Shown here: positions 45,422-60,400 of the stretch, piece after piece
How positions within the stretch are numbered: position 1 is the stretch's first letter
Layout of the letters: every line of letters starts with the position of its first letter
Origin: Loripinus fragilis
Taxonomy: Eukaryota > Mollusca > Bivalvia > Lucinida > Lucinidae
NCBI GenBank assembly: GCA_964019695.1
Contig: OZ026530.1
Location: forward strand, 37,558,835-37,622,834
Direction of reading: 5' to 3'
DNA length: 64,000 nucleotides
The notes under the pieces: model-generated
What the model was told of the DNA's origin: nothing
Databases searched by the model: none
What the model saw: the letters and a program-made list of their open reading frames with translations, nothing else
Translations under genes and position numbers: made by a program

Positions 45422-48400
45422 GTAAGTACCTATAATAAATCAATCAAGGGTTATTTAAGGCTTCCATTATTGCGGGAACAACTGTACTGACTGCTCATCG
45501 TTGCTGTGATTTCAACGGATACACGTAAGTACCTATGATTAAAAAATGAAGGGTTATTTAAGTTTCCATTATAACCAGAACAACTGTACGAGCTCATCAT
45601 TGTTGTGATTTTCCTGGATGTACGTAAGTACCTATGATCAATCAATCAACATAGACGTAGCTACTGTATACGCAAAAATGCTTTTGCATATTTATTTGAA
45701 AAGAAAATATGGGATTTTTCTATGCCAGTTTGCTAGTTTTTTGAAGATACATGTGCAAAACGTGAGGGAGAAAAGCAGAAACAATCTTTTCAACCCCAAT
45801 TTTTGCAAGGGTAACCGTTGTCATTGGCTAGACGTTAAGCGCCATTTATTACAAAGTGAAAGATATTCTGAATCTAATATGATTTTATAAAATTATATTC
45901 CACAATAACGAAGATTGTGTTTTTCATGGCAAACAGTGCATACCCTGATGAGACGCCGCGCTATAAGGCGTCTCATCTTGGTCTACGCTGTTTGCAAATG
46001 TTACCCCTTTGAGATCAATTGTATTTTGCGTCAAGTGCGTACACTAATATTTAAGCCAGCCATTGTCTTGCGCAGGCGCGATACTAAAGAATCGACCTGT
46101 CTGCTAAGGCACATCACTACTGAAAAGTCGGATTTGTGTCAATATGCGGTTTGCATTACCCGAAACACTACGTTAAAAAAGTAACAAGCACTGAGTGGCT
46201 ATAAATAATCCGTTTATGGAGACATCCAGTAACCTTTGGTAGCTAAACAATAACAATGATTGGTATTAGAGTATTTAGAGAAACAATGATACGGTTTTCT
46301 ACACTAAAACATTTTTGGATCAAAAATTTGGCTTCAGACCTGATGACGCAGATTGATAACAAGTATGAACTAACCAATCAGGCGAATCGCATGATTTGAT
46401 GACGCTATTGATTAACAAATTTGTCACATGTACCCACAATTCTCAAATCAGACAGGTTAGTATTTGAAAGATGCTTCCCGGCGGAGACAATGTTAAGCCA
46501 GCTACACCTTTGATCAAGGGTTACTTAAGTTTTCAAAGCACACTACAAATTGAAATGACCATGAAATGCCAACGTTTTTGATCACAGACCAACCCATGGA
46601 AGACGAAGAGGAAGAGAAAAAGTCAGTCTTGCATAGATGTCTATTCGTATAGCTGCTAACACCCATTGTCAAATGAACGAACATCCATGATTAGATCAGA
46701 AGATTCACGTGCTGTTTGAACATGGGTTTGAACTTGAAAATACTTAAAATGAGCCCTGCATTATTTCAATGACGTTATATGCGGAAAGCGTTGCAGTCCA
46801 GACTGATCATTTCGTCGATGTTTTTGTTCTCGAAAACGTTGCGTATGGTTATGTCGTTGTGACGAAGTTATTACGTTCAAATGTACACGGCCGACGCCAT
46901 TTTGTATAGAGAAATCCAGTATAATAAAATGGACAATTTAATATTTTAGCAGCTTTTCAGTGCGTATTGGGTTGTTTAAGGTAAAATATGCAAGAATAAC
47001 GATCTCCAATGTTTGTTTAATTGCATTTGATTTGCCGAGTCCCTCAGAAGATGTTTGAACACTCTGCCTATCGGTCTCGTGTTCAAACAGCATTCTGGGG
47101 ACCTGCAAATGTTTATACATGAAAAAACATGTTTGATCCCTATATTATTGCACAGACAAAAACAAACACAAGCATGAAATCAATAAAAGCAAGAACGATT
47201 GTCAAATTAGAAAGGACACAAAAACTATACCATAACACTAGGACCAACCTACGCCCCCTTCTCCCCCCGCCACAAACACACGCGTGCGCAAAAACGCACA
47301 CACACAACGGGGTTAGAACTTACCACAACAGAAGCATTGCCTTAAAAGGACAGTCGCCACAGGCGTAGTAATTTGCGAAGAAGTCAAATTTTTCAAACCG
47401 TGACTTTGGCAATAATAAAATTAATATATATCTATTATTCAAAAACATATACAATGAACCAGGGGCAAAGAGGAAATAAATACGGTTTAACATAAATACT
47501 CTAAATTGTATTTTTATACTATATCAGTTGAAGTGCTAAAAAGTAAGTTTTTTTTATAAAATAGATTTATCTAACAATTTATGATACTATAGTTAAGCAT
47601 GCAAAATGCAGTTTTACTGTTTATACTTCAGATGGTAAATAGACAAATGGGGATTATTTAAATCATTGAATTTTCGCATAAAAGTATGCTCCACAGCATC
47701 CTACTAATACAGATAATGTACACTTATTATAGACGTGTACTATTTAAAGGATTTTGGGCCAATGTGGAGAACATTGTTTTGATTCGAAAGTATAATATCT
47801 AGTCTTTCTAGAACGACTTTTCAAATTTCTAACTGGGTCCTCTAGCTGAGCAGGCTGGTTTGAATTTCACTTTGTCAGAAGCCCTGAAGACAGTTTTTTT
47901 TTCGCGTCACAGCCAATTTTTATAGTGTGTTATAATACTTTTAGTTCTATTATTAGGCTTAACTGGCTACATCGTTTTCCTTAAACTTCATATATTTCTC
48001 TATGTGAAAATCGACATGAATCACTTTTACCCAAAAAATCCTACGGGAGCCCAAATTTCGACACAGCGGCCTACACTATGTCATACAAAGTGAAATTCAA
48101 ACCAATCTCCTCTGCGACAAGCTAGAAAATTGACATTTTGCTTGTAGCAAGTTTATAATTTTTATATAATACTTTCCAAAATGAGAATAACAGAGGCGCC
48201 GATCTGTCTGCACACATGCACAGGCCGATCTGCGCCTGTGCTGTTCGCAAACTCCCCCGAAGACAGGTTTTCTCTTGTCGAAGACCAATTTTTATGTCAG
48301 AGAAATAAACTTAAGAAGACGAACACTATCAACTTCTTTGAAAGCTACGAGGGCTGTTCAAATGTGAATGCAAGTAGCTTCATATCTTTCTTCACATACA

Positions 48401-51400
48401 TGCCACGACAAAATAGTAAACGTTTCTATAAAGGACTATATGTCACCTTTGAACTTGCACCAGCCATAAAGACAAATACAGTATATTTATCGAGCTATAG
48501 CCCTTTGAATGAGGGTCACGTTAGCATACAAACAATCTAAATGCTTCGAACATATATCAGTGATAAAGACGAGCGTATAATTCTTCGATAAACGGGTGAA
48601 ATTCCTTGATATTTTTAAGGAAGTATCCCCATATACTTATATTATGATTCTGTGACAGTTGTGAAAATCCGACATGCTTTTGTTAAATTACAACGAAAAG
48701 TTTTCACCATTTAAGTCTCCTTATCTTTGCAAATAAATGGTAAACAAAACACCACTTTTCAGTTTTCGGGTAAACTTACCTCTATCAAAATACACAAAGC
48801 AACATTTAAACTAGTTTTAAATCAATGAAAATATGTTGATCGCTCATACTGAGTTGTTGCTACAAATAATTGATTGATAGTGGGTAATTTTTAAACGCCG
48901 AAAGGCATTTTTATTAAGTCAAAAATGCCTTAAGTGAGGGGGTTATAGAATTTATACTTAATTTTTTTGTCATAACATCGCGACTTTATTCTAAATTTGA
49001 ACGTAAACTTTAAGTTTGACCACTAAAGGTATTATTTACAATAAAATTACTCACCTGGTCTTGAGGACTAGACAGATTGAAAGTATTTTTAATTAATGTA
49101 AACAAGTCATTAAGAGGCAGAAAGATGCTTGAAAAATTGTATAAAATGTGATTACTCTGCAAATACAGGACGGCGCGTTTTGAAAACTCCCTTATGACAT
49201 ATTTAGCAAGTTTTCAGCAAAACGCAAAGAAAACGACGCATCGATGTTAATTATTACGTCACCAGTAGATAACTAAAAATGACGTTTATCATAGAATTAA
49301 TGACGTCACAAACGTGCCTGTTTAGTCCAGATTAAAACGGGATTATATAAACTTTATCGTGCAAGCAACTTTTGGATTATTAATTAAACTTACATCTAAA
49401 ATATGGTGCCATTTTGTCTAAAACTTACAAAGATATGACACTATATCTGCACATGTACCAAAACGTATATGCAATTTGCTTCAGAAAAACTTCAGTATAC
49501 AGGAATGGCCTTTATATAAGGGTCTGTAACTTGAGGAATATAGTGAGTGTTACTATATATTTGGTGCCATTTTATAGGCGACAAATAGTTCTTTCCAGAA
49601 AGGTATGACATTTTGTCGTAGCACATATGTGACAAAAGTTATGAACCTACTTGCATTCATATTTGAACAGCCCTCGTACAGCAGCTTATTATCTGACCTA
49701 TGTTGGCCTTTTTAAGCATCCTTTTGTAAACTCATTGGGATTAGTGTATTTTATTGTAACTTAATATTTAAAATAAAATTCTTAATCCATAGGCATTGGC
49801 ATTGGTCAGCGTACATCATGGCAACGTTCAGTGTGACGCTTTCTTATGTGCAAGATAGTTCATGAGGTACCTGGCCTCAAGTTTATAAAACTTGAGTACA
49901 GTCGCAAACACAAAATAAGCGCAATGATGGGCAAGCAGCAAGCAGCCAATCGTTGTGCTTTATTTTGAAATTGAGAATGAACTCAAGGTTTATAACCTCG
50001 TGGACTGGTGGATTGGAACCAATTTACATGGATAGAACATTGGGGCATGATAAAGTCTTGATTAGACTCTGGTGACATTGGTTTTAGTCCAGTCCATTAT
50101 CGTTTTAAGGGTTTAGGCCCTCCAGTGGGATGTTTTGCTGATCGTTCTGGGGTGGTGCATCTTTTGTGGATCATTGTGTTTTTGTGTCTTGTGTTTCTCA
50201 TGCTTTCACGTCTATTCATTGCTGCCTTGTGGTCACCTGCTGGGAAAGGTCTGTCTACTTGGCCCTTGTTGGTGATGTTTATTGTATTTTTGTTACTTTC
50301 CCATGTGGTATCCTGGGTCAGGTGTGGTACTTGATTGTATCATTTCCTGATCTTTGCCGTCTTTCTTACTGTGTTGTTTTTTTTCCATTTTACTTACTTT
50401 GTTGGGTGGTATTTTTCCATTTTACTTGGTAAGATTTTTTACATAACAAGCCATACTTTAATATAAGTATAAAAAGGACAGAAACTTTTCAACTTTGAGA
50501 TACCTCTATCCGACATTAACACTCATAATGAGTTTTTATAACCCAGTATGTAATCAATTACATGTAGTCTCATTCTTTTACAGGACTCAACACTTTCGAA
50601 TTTTTGTCAACGAATACAATCTGAATGATTCATCTGGAAGTATCGTCAATATTAAAACAATAAAAAAGGTATTAGTCGAGTTATGCAAGTTTTTAAACTC
50701 ACGTGAGCATAATGTGCTAAGGATGAGTTATTAGTGTAAGTGGGTTTGGTTTAAACAATATTTTATTTGTAACTAGACATGTATATTACAGTACAGAGTG
50801 GGTTTCTGTCGTCCGTTGTCATCAGTCGTTATCCGTCTTGCGCCACGTGCTGGCCACTTGGCCATTTTTTATCAATCTTTAAGGACATTTTAACTATATA
50901 TGCAACATTTCTAAGCAACACAAATAAAACAATCTTGATCATTTATAAACAGATCCACCAGGGGAGTGGTTTATTGTGGCTAAAAAACTTTTTTTTAAAG
51001 AAAATATTCCCTGAAACGGTCCATCAGAGTAGGGGACTTTCTGAAATTAGATTAAACAAATTTGACCCATCATATACCTCTGTAGTAAAGTTTAAAAATA
51101 TCTTCTGATACCAATGCTCAGAATTTAATTCAGCTTGTCAAATTTGATAACAAGGTGACCATCTACAGAAAAGCTAAAACGATATTGATCCATAAAACAT
51201 GACTGCAAGTAAGCATGGCCCATTGCAGCTAAAGAAGTGGTTAAATTCTTTTTCTCCTCTGAAATCGCTGATCAGATTACAAAATCATTAATGGATATGG
51301 ACGAGACACAACCTTGGGGTTTCCGACAAAGAAGGACTCAAACCAGTCTCCTCAGCTACTTAGACTAGCTAGAAAAATGAAATTTACAAAAAGTAAATAA

Positions 51401-54400
51401 CAAAGGTGCTGATCAGACAGCGCGGATGCGCAGACTTGTTTGCGCCTTTGTTGTTCACACACCGCGTCAGGGCCCATTTGACAGTTATGGTAATAAGGTG
51501 GCCTTCTACAAAATTAGCTGATATAGGAATCACAAACGTTTTTATCATACATTAACATTTTCCGAGTCCAAGGAAGCTGTATGAACACCAGACCACTAGC
51601 AGAGTATTGAAACATCTCACGATGGATTCTGTACGTGTTATTGAAATGAAAAAAAAACATGTGTGAGCATATTTGCATATTGTACTTGATAACAACTTGA
51701 TTACAGCCATAATAGAAAATAACTCTGAATACGACGAAAGAATATTAATATACACTAGGTTTCTATGTCTTTTCGCAACGTGTTAAATTAATTCAACAGT
51801 AACAAAACCATGAATATTAGATTCTATTCATCATGTAATGGGAGCGCAGTGGCTCAGTGGTAGAGTGCTTGACTCAAGACCTAGGGGCCGCGGGTTGGGG
51901 GCTCATTGGCGTTTCTGGGTTGCGTCAATGAGCAAGAACGTTAATCCTAGCTTAATACTGGTTCAACCCAGGAAGACCCGTCCCTTTATAACTGAAAGAT
52001 TGTTGATGGGATGTAAAGAAACAAATCAAACAAACAAATAATCATCATGTGACAGAAAAATTACGTTTGTAACATTTTTAGGATGAAAGCATTTAGATTT
52101 TGTCATTACAGAAAGTTACTACATATGTACAGAGGTGTTAACGGAAAAACAAAATTTATTTGTCGCTTCTGCACAAAAGAGGCAAGTGGTAAATTTTCTA
52201 TTCCGCGTAAAACAGTGCGAAAATTACAGAACGGTGAGAAATTTTGCGGTGTTTTGTGGCGAAATTTCTCGACGTTATTATCGTGTAATATTCAATAAAA
52301 ATAGACACAACATGTGGTAAGGTTTAATAGAAAACGATCTGAATTATCCCCTCTCATTTGGGGCCTATTTGAAAGAATGACTGAACAACCGAACAACTGT
52401 CCAAAACATAATGTGGACATTATTAAATATAATCGTCTCATAAAGAAACTGTTCTTTTGAGTCCCCACAACATATTTTTCGTTTAAACGGTTAAATCATT
52501 ATTATTTCAACTTGTATGGTTATGTTTGGTTTGATGCTTTACGTCCACGTCAAACATTTTTTCAGTCATGTGGGGACAATTTCTCGCTTCCTGGATTGAA
52601 CTAGACTAGGTAGCAGATAAAGTAACTTGCTCCTTGATACACCACAGCGACTCCACTGGCGGCGAGTATCGAAATAGATACCCACATTCAAAGGGGCAAA
52701 TATCCATCCCCTCATATGAGTTGGATACGATTGTCCTCACATTGAAATTTTATGCAGGAGGCAAACATCCCATGGGGTATGTATCCGCATACTGATTAAA
52801 AAGAATTTTAGTTAGGGATTAAAGCTATGTGGAAGGTAGGCAACTTTGCTTTCATCTTTAATTGCACGCTGGTGGGTCGGACTTCAGTCTCTATGATGGT
52901 TCCGACTTAAAGACTATCTACTGTTGAGATGGTGAGGGCCTGATGCTTTGGCTGTTTGTTGGGCCCACCGGAGTTTACCTGTTGGATTTCTTTTGCTCCG
53001 ATATTCGGTTTGATTTACTGTTGAGTCCTTATCTTTGCTTTATCTCCTTGTTATACCTTGATTTATATGTTTCAGGAGATGATGCGTTGATAAGTTAGGG
53101 GTCTATGTGTCTTGATCCACATCTGAATTAAGGGTTAGGTCTTGATCCACATCTGAATTAAGGGTTAGGTTGGCGCCGTTAAACCTGTTTAAGCCCTCCG
53201 GTAAAATATTTTACTGACCGTTCGAAGGCGGTACTTCTTTTGTGGATCTTTTATGGGTTTTTTTCTGTCTTGTGTTTGCTATGTCTTTGAGCGCGTCTGT
53301 TTATATGTGCTTTGTGGTCACCTGCTGGGAAAGGGCTGACCTCTTGGCTCTCGTTTGTGGTGTCTAACTGTGAATTTGTCACTTTCCCATTGGTATCCTG
53401 GGTCAGGAGTGGTACTTGATTGTATCATTGTATCCATTCCTGATCTTTGCACCCTTACTTACTTTGAAATCTGACACACATGTACAAAGACATTATGAAG
53501 CGCCCCTCTTCCTCCCATTTTCTACACCATCACTCTTGACTGCCGGCTTTAAATGTGGCATCTTCCAAAACATTGTCTCAATGGGAAATTGATGCAATGT
53601 CATTTTTCATGACAATTTAAACGATACGTGTGTAGGATGAAAAAAGAAACGTTGCAATAAAACAATGATCTACTCTGTTAGAACTTTGTATTGATTACCT
53701 GTGTGCCACCTGCACTTTGCAACTTAGCTGGGTAGTTCCATGATGTCACTCGGCGGTCACTTAGTGGAACGACTGCCGTTTTGACAGAATAATGAAGATA
53801 TTTTACATTTAACGTTGAACATTTGAGGAAAGTGTTTGGGGGATTCACTTGGAGTTCCCTAGTGCTGGGGGTTGTTCTCTGTGTACTTGGGCAGATAGTT
53901 TCTTTGATTAGTCTTAAGATGAAAAGGATGTTGGCCTTTGAGAAGCGGTGTCTCCTGCCCAATTCCTTGTTGGTTATCTCTTACTTGCTCTATCTTTCCT
54001 TTTTTCCTATTTCTTTGCCTTCCTAAATGGACAAAGGCTATGCTGGCGGCCATATTGTTTCGGGCTAATGATAGGTTAAATCGGTTATTTCACCTCCTAG
54101 GCCTCGATTAAATTTAATTGAGGAATTAGGGTTTAATCAAGGGTTAAATCAATAATTAAAAGGTAATTGAGCTTCGTACAACGCAATTTAATAACGCACT
54201 AATTAATCAAGGTTTTAATTCATCATTAAAAGATAATTGAGTTTCGTACAACGAGGTTCATGTGTTATTTATCGTTGACACCCGTTGTGTAACTTCAGAC
54301 CTTATGGGTTGCATCCCTCAGGGTTGGGCTAGAGTTCTAGATCTGGTTTTATATTAGAATAATAAGAACATAGGCTGGGGTATACGTGCCTCTTAGGGCA

Positions 54401-57400
54401 GTTTTTCTAGTTGCTAACGGGGGAAGCTATCCACTACATGTATTAATTTGTGTATGGGAACCTCATGCTTGTTGCGTTTTTTAGGTGTTCATTATGATCA
54501 TGATTATGTACATGCTGTACATGAACCAGAATTATATTCAATTTGGACAGATGTCGTTTTTAACGATCATACGAGTACGTAATAACTACCTAATTTACCA
54601 TCCATGTGCTACAAATGGGCTTGTCGACTCAAATTCTTTAATCATTAATTGAGTAGATCTACAGGAAAATTGTCAAAAGCTTGATAAGAATGTTTAATGC
54701 TCGACTATCTCTTGAACTATACTAGCCAAAAGTTCTAACCGGAACCTGCATTTTATCAATTTTCTTCAAAACGTAAAATGACATGACTACGCTTTTTGCA
54801 TCTCGAAATTAACAGACTTGTCATGTACCCTTGGCAGTGAAGATATTGACAAAATGTTCAACAGTACATGCAGGATGCTAACTTGAATACTTCCACCCCC
54901 ATTTTCAAAATCCGCATTTTGGCACAATTTGTGAGTCATGAATTTTTGAAATAACCCCATTTCACACGCAAAACGTTTTTATTTCAAAAAACAAACACAT
55001 ATTGTACACTAAAGTGCTGAAATGAACACTCCATCTGCATGAAACTCGTTGCTATTGGCTAAAGTGTCAAAAATTACCCCACCATCCAATGCAAATTCTT
55101 GTGAATTTTGAAATTGAGGGTAAGTGTATAAGGCAAAGCCTCCCAGATACAACTTATCACTCTAAGGAATAGCCTCCATTTACAGGTGAGATTGCCACAA
55201 AAGATGAGTTCATAAAAGATAATCAAAGACCACTTAGACAGTGGCCTACTGTGGATTTCCAATAACTTGTTAATTGATATGCTGAAATGGTTTCATATGG
55301 TCAACATAACACATGCTGCTGTTGCTTCCTCGGTGTAACAATATACACATGTTCTGTTTAAATTGTAAATATCTCTTTTTCAAATATGAGCGCAGTGGCT
55401 CAGTGATAGAGTGCTTGACTCGAAACCTAAGGGCCGCAGGTTCGAGCCTCACCATCATCACTGCGTTGTGTCCTTGAGCAATACACATATCGTTGCATAG
55501 TACTGGTTTAACCCAGGAAGACCCCTACCGACGTAACTGAAGTTTGTTGACTGGGACGTAAAGAATCAAATCAAACAAAACAAAATCTGTCATTCGCCGT
55601 TTTAAATCTATACTATTCTCTGGTGAGTTTGAACAGTGACCGATAAAAAATACGTCACTGATTTAAGTAAAGAAAAAAAGTAGGAATGGATGAGTATTTA
55701 TCTTTGAATATTTAATTATGTTTTCATATTTTTCTTCTTGCTTTTGTTTGTAGATTGTGTATGCTCCCTAGAATCGCATCAGCACGGTGGTTCTGTGAAG
55801 TACCATTAATATATGTTTTGCGACCCCCCGCCCCCTTTCTTTTTTTGTGGGGTGGGTTTAGGGGAGGGGGCGAAGAGGACACATATCTTAATTTTTTGAC
55901 GGAAAATTGTCAGTTGTACAGTCACAAAATAGCATTAATTGCATGAATAGGAATGTTTACGAAACAAATGTTTGATTTTTTTTCATCTGATATTTTTTTC
56001 GCTGTACAGTCTGTCTGGGATAAACATGTGTAATTGTTCACTACTTTAGGACGCAACTGTTTAAATCTGTGTATTTCCATTTTTTTCCTTGGTTTATTTT
56101 TTTAATATGGCTGCCAAACTTTAGAAGCTTCACTAAATGTGTGTCTACTAATAAGTTTTTCAGACAGTTTGAACCAAGATCAGGACCGACTGGACAAAAT
56201 GTCCCTCGTGATCTGGGTACAAATTGTTTAAAAGTCCGAAAGTATTCCTGACAGAAATTTTTATAAAAAAAATCAAAGAGTTAAAGATTAATCATACTCA
56301 AATCCACTTTTGTCATCGCGACGTCGGTCCTGGTCTGGATCCAAACCGTTTGACACTCTGATAGATTTCTTTAATACTTTTAAAGAATCAGCAGACATCA
56401 ATAAAAGCATGAAAGAATACCCACGCAAATATCGAGTGTTAACTCATCGAAATTATTTGGGCCAATTTTTTGAACTTCCACGGATTAGCATGGCTATTAT
56501 CAGTCACCAAAAAAGGCCTGGAAAAACGATAAAAAGTCGGGGGAAAGTAATTTTGAGTTGCAACCCTGTCAGTCTGATCAGGTTCTACAGTGTTTGGTGT
56601 GATACTTAAATCAGTCAATAGTGCTAGAAAATATATGCATCAGATGATTTAATCAGTCAGCATCGGTGTTCGCGCCTACATAGGTTCGTTTCTATGCGTT
56701 ATCTTCTTTACTAGTATACACTATGAACTGTTCGAAATATGGTTCAGTGCTTTATCTTCTAAACTGACCTATCTTGCATATACACATTATTGGGGAACGG
56801 GGAAGACTTGATTATATTTTGGTGACCTTGACATAATTTTCAAGGTCAAACAGGCATTTTGAATTGTCCGAAATAGGGTTTTCGTGTGCTATATTCTGAA
56901 CCAGTGGATGCATTGACGAAACTTGCATAGGTACATTATTGGAAGACGATAAAGGTAGAGACTGTTTGGCTGTCAGTTAAGTCGATACTGTAAACTGCAC
57001 CCAAAGATGAATCAAATTTGGATGGGCATCCAATCAATCTGAACTGTATGTGCACACTGGACAACAAATGACCATGCATACAGCTAATTTTCTGACAAGC
57101 CAAGAATGAGCGGGTATATTGGCCAATCAGACTGGGTGCTCCATTTTGTTAGATTTGTCACAATGCTAATGTCCATTTATGACTTTAAAATTATTCAAAA
57201 TATTTTTGAATTTTGGACAGACAGGTCTAGGCAAATAGTGTAGACCCCGATCAGAAAGCTAACGATTAAGATATTCACTATTTGCGTTCAGGTGTTAGAA
57301 GTTTTTAATTAAACTCAGTATGCTGCGATTTTTACAACTGAACTGGCTTTTGCAGTTTAATAGATTGCTGGTACATGCTAGATCTTCTAGAATGAGGTTC

Positions 57401-60400
57401 TAATCTTCTAGAATGAGGTTCTAATGAGTACCTTCATTTTACGCTTGCCAAAAAATAATAAAAATTAAAGTACAGCTGACTGACTTTAAGAAAATATAAC
57501 AGAGGGGTTTAATGAGGTCTAAATTAAACGGTCTTTTTAGTATTTTAAAACAATTGTTGTAATTTATTAGAATGTTTAATTCTTTCCAATGACTTTTGTC
57601 CTCTGCTGATAACCTTTGCAAACATTTTGGACCCAGATACGGACTGACAAAATCTGGATTCTTTAACAGTTTGATACTCTAGTGGTGTTTCGAAAAGCAA
57701 AATATTAATGAAAAAGCCCGCAAATTATAATAAAAAATGAAAGAAAAAAAACAGCATGCAAAAAGTTATACTTCATTTATAATGTACCCAACATTGTTGA
57801 GGATAGATACTAAATTGAGTATGCTAGCTGACAAACAATCTTTCTTATCTTTCTCAAACACCTTTGCATCATTAGATAGCTAGATTTACAACTGTTGGTG
57901 GTCAATTCCTACCGTGATAATATACTGCCTGTCCAATTATTCAATTAAGCTGGGGGAGGCTCAGATATGAGCCTGGGTTTAGAGGCTATTCCGTAGAGTG
58001 TTATGGAGTTTTGCTTAGCTGTTTTCTGTTATCGATGACTGATAGTCTGGCCTATTCGGAATGCAAATGAAATTGGTATAGTCCTTATAGCTTTTCCGAA
58101 AATCGGTCAAAAACACACGTGGCCGGTTAGAACTTTAGACTAGTATATATTTGTTTGACAATTAAGGCTTCCCCATTGTGCTATTGAGAAAATAGCCCTC
58201 GATAAACGTAATACATATTATATGTATATCATGGATCTTGAATGTATGTACATTTTCAAACAAATGTGAAATCAAGTTTTCTACTTTGGCACAACGGTAA
58301 ATTACTTTTACTGGAGGGCTTAAACCGGTTTCATGGCGCCAACCTCACTCTTAATTCAGATGTGGACCAGGCTTTATGGCATTTGCTTTATTATTGCAGC
58401 ACAGTGAGACAAGATTCCGAATTTATCACCAAGACGTATGTGTAATTCAAACTACGGAAGAACTTCCTTCATCCTATATTATCCCACTACCTAAGAAAAA
58501 TGAAGATTTTACAGGCCAGAATTGCACAGCAACTGGATGGGGGGACATTGGTAAATATATCTGAAAGCTTGTTACACACATACACACAAACACACACACG
58601 CACGCACGCACGTACGCACGCACATACGCACGCACGCACAGTCTAAAAGTCAAAGTACGCACTTGTACAGGCTGAATGCATGCGTAAACATGGTGTCCTA
58701 TCAGGGTCTGCGCTATTCGCCGGAATAAACACACCCTCCCTGCCCTTCACTATAGTGTAGATTTTTTTCTTGTCCTTTGGATCATAGGTTTCATCGTGGA
58801 ACTTTGAATCTATTAGAGGGTCACTGATGAAGCCTAAATGGCAGAAACTAGCTAGTCTGGCTCAGAAAATATGCACACTCTAGTTTCAGTTCTATGGTGC
58901 ATTCTTTGCTTCCAAAGGATACCCTTTTAAGAACATATTTGACTTCACTACAGCTGGTGACTGGGACTGTGTGGCGGCGGTAGAACGTCTCCCTGCCCTT
59001 CACTATAGTGTAGATTTTATTTTCTTGTCCCTTGGGATCATAGGTTTTATCGTGGAACTTTGAATCTATTAGAGGGTCACTGATGAAGCCTAAATGGCAG
59101 ACACTAGCTAGTCTGGCAAAGAAAATATGCACACTCTAGTTTCAGTTCTATGGTGCATTCTTTGCTTCCAAAGGATACCCTTTTAAGAACATATTTCACA
59201 GGCCAGCTGGTAGATTAAAAATGTATATGATCTGGCCCTCATTCACGTTGTATTAATTGGTGGGTGCCTATGAGGAGATGTAACAAACATCATCAAAATT
59301 CTGTCAAAATTCAATTGGATTTAGAGAGATTTATATTGGTTGGACGCACACTTTGTACACATAACATCCATAATCCATCAGAATTAAGTTATAATCTTCC
59401 TATATTTTGATCTAAACGAGTACGAAATTGTGTTTTTGCTTATACGTAGCTACGCCTCTGGTGTTCAATAGAAAAGTCTTAATGATACTAAGCACAACAT
59501 ACACGTACAAACGTTTTTTAATTGTTTTGTTTATAGAAATGTAGATTTTAAGCTACATGCCTTACTTATCTAGAGTTATAGTTATGATGAAGGAGTGGAC
59601 TTTAATGAGAATACCTCCTTCTTATTAATTGATAGTGAAACAATTTTGTATTCTATTAACACCTTTGACTTGAAGTTCAAGTTTTAAGGGTAAATTCAGG
59701 TAATTTCGGACATCGAGATGATTTGGACATGCATTTGCAAACAGTGGAAATCCAGATAAGACGGCTCTTATGAGCCGTCCCATCAGGATTTTCATAATTT
59801 GCTTTATAAATCATTTTTTTATTCCAATAACTAAAATATGAAACAAACAAGGTCGCTGCCCGAATTTACCTGATGTGCGAAGTTACCTGACTTATTGAAG
59901 CCGTATCCAGCAAAATGTACAAGTTGACATGTGATTCATAAAGAATCTATAATGAGTGTGAGAATGGGACAGTAAAATCCGTCCATGGGATCACAGATTG
60001 GCATCATGAAGCTTATAGAGTGATGACAACCGGGGACAATGAGAGACGGATTTTTCTATCTCATCCTCATACGAATGATGTTTTTTTTTCATGCTCACCA
60101 CTAAATATAGCATTTTATATTAAAAAATACATGAACAATGACGTCACGGATAGAAGTGCGGCTGGCGTGCAGCTGTTTGTTTTTTATCTTTCCCAGGGGC
60201 GCCTATGGGTGTGTGAGATATAAATAACTCACATGGGTAAAAACAAAGAAAATCCATATCTGGTGTGCACCTCTACGAAGTCTGATCAGCGTCTTAGTAT
60301 TTCGCGTGGAAATGTTTTTGACCCCTTGACTTACCATACAGTGCCAATCAACACTGACGCTTGCGTATTTGTCCTGCGAATTCGCGTTTTGTGCGCATTT

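Noticed and set aside
48181..48540. 119-codon plus-strand frame
   Set aside because: Crosses from a hairpin repeat into the mariner-like element's terminal repeat; a chance frame.
58474..58734. Minus-strand frame with RAYVRAYVRAC
   Set aside because: Reads through a CA/CGCA microsatellite and protease exon 3 in reverse.
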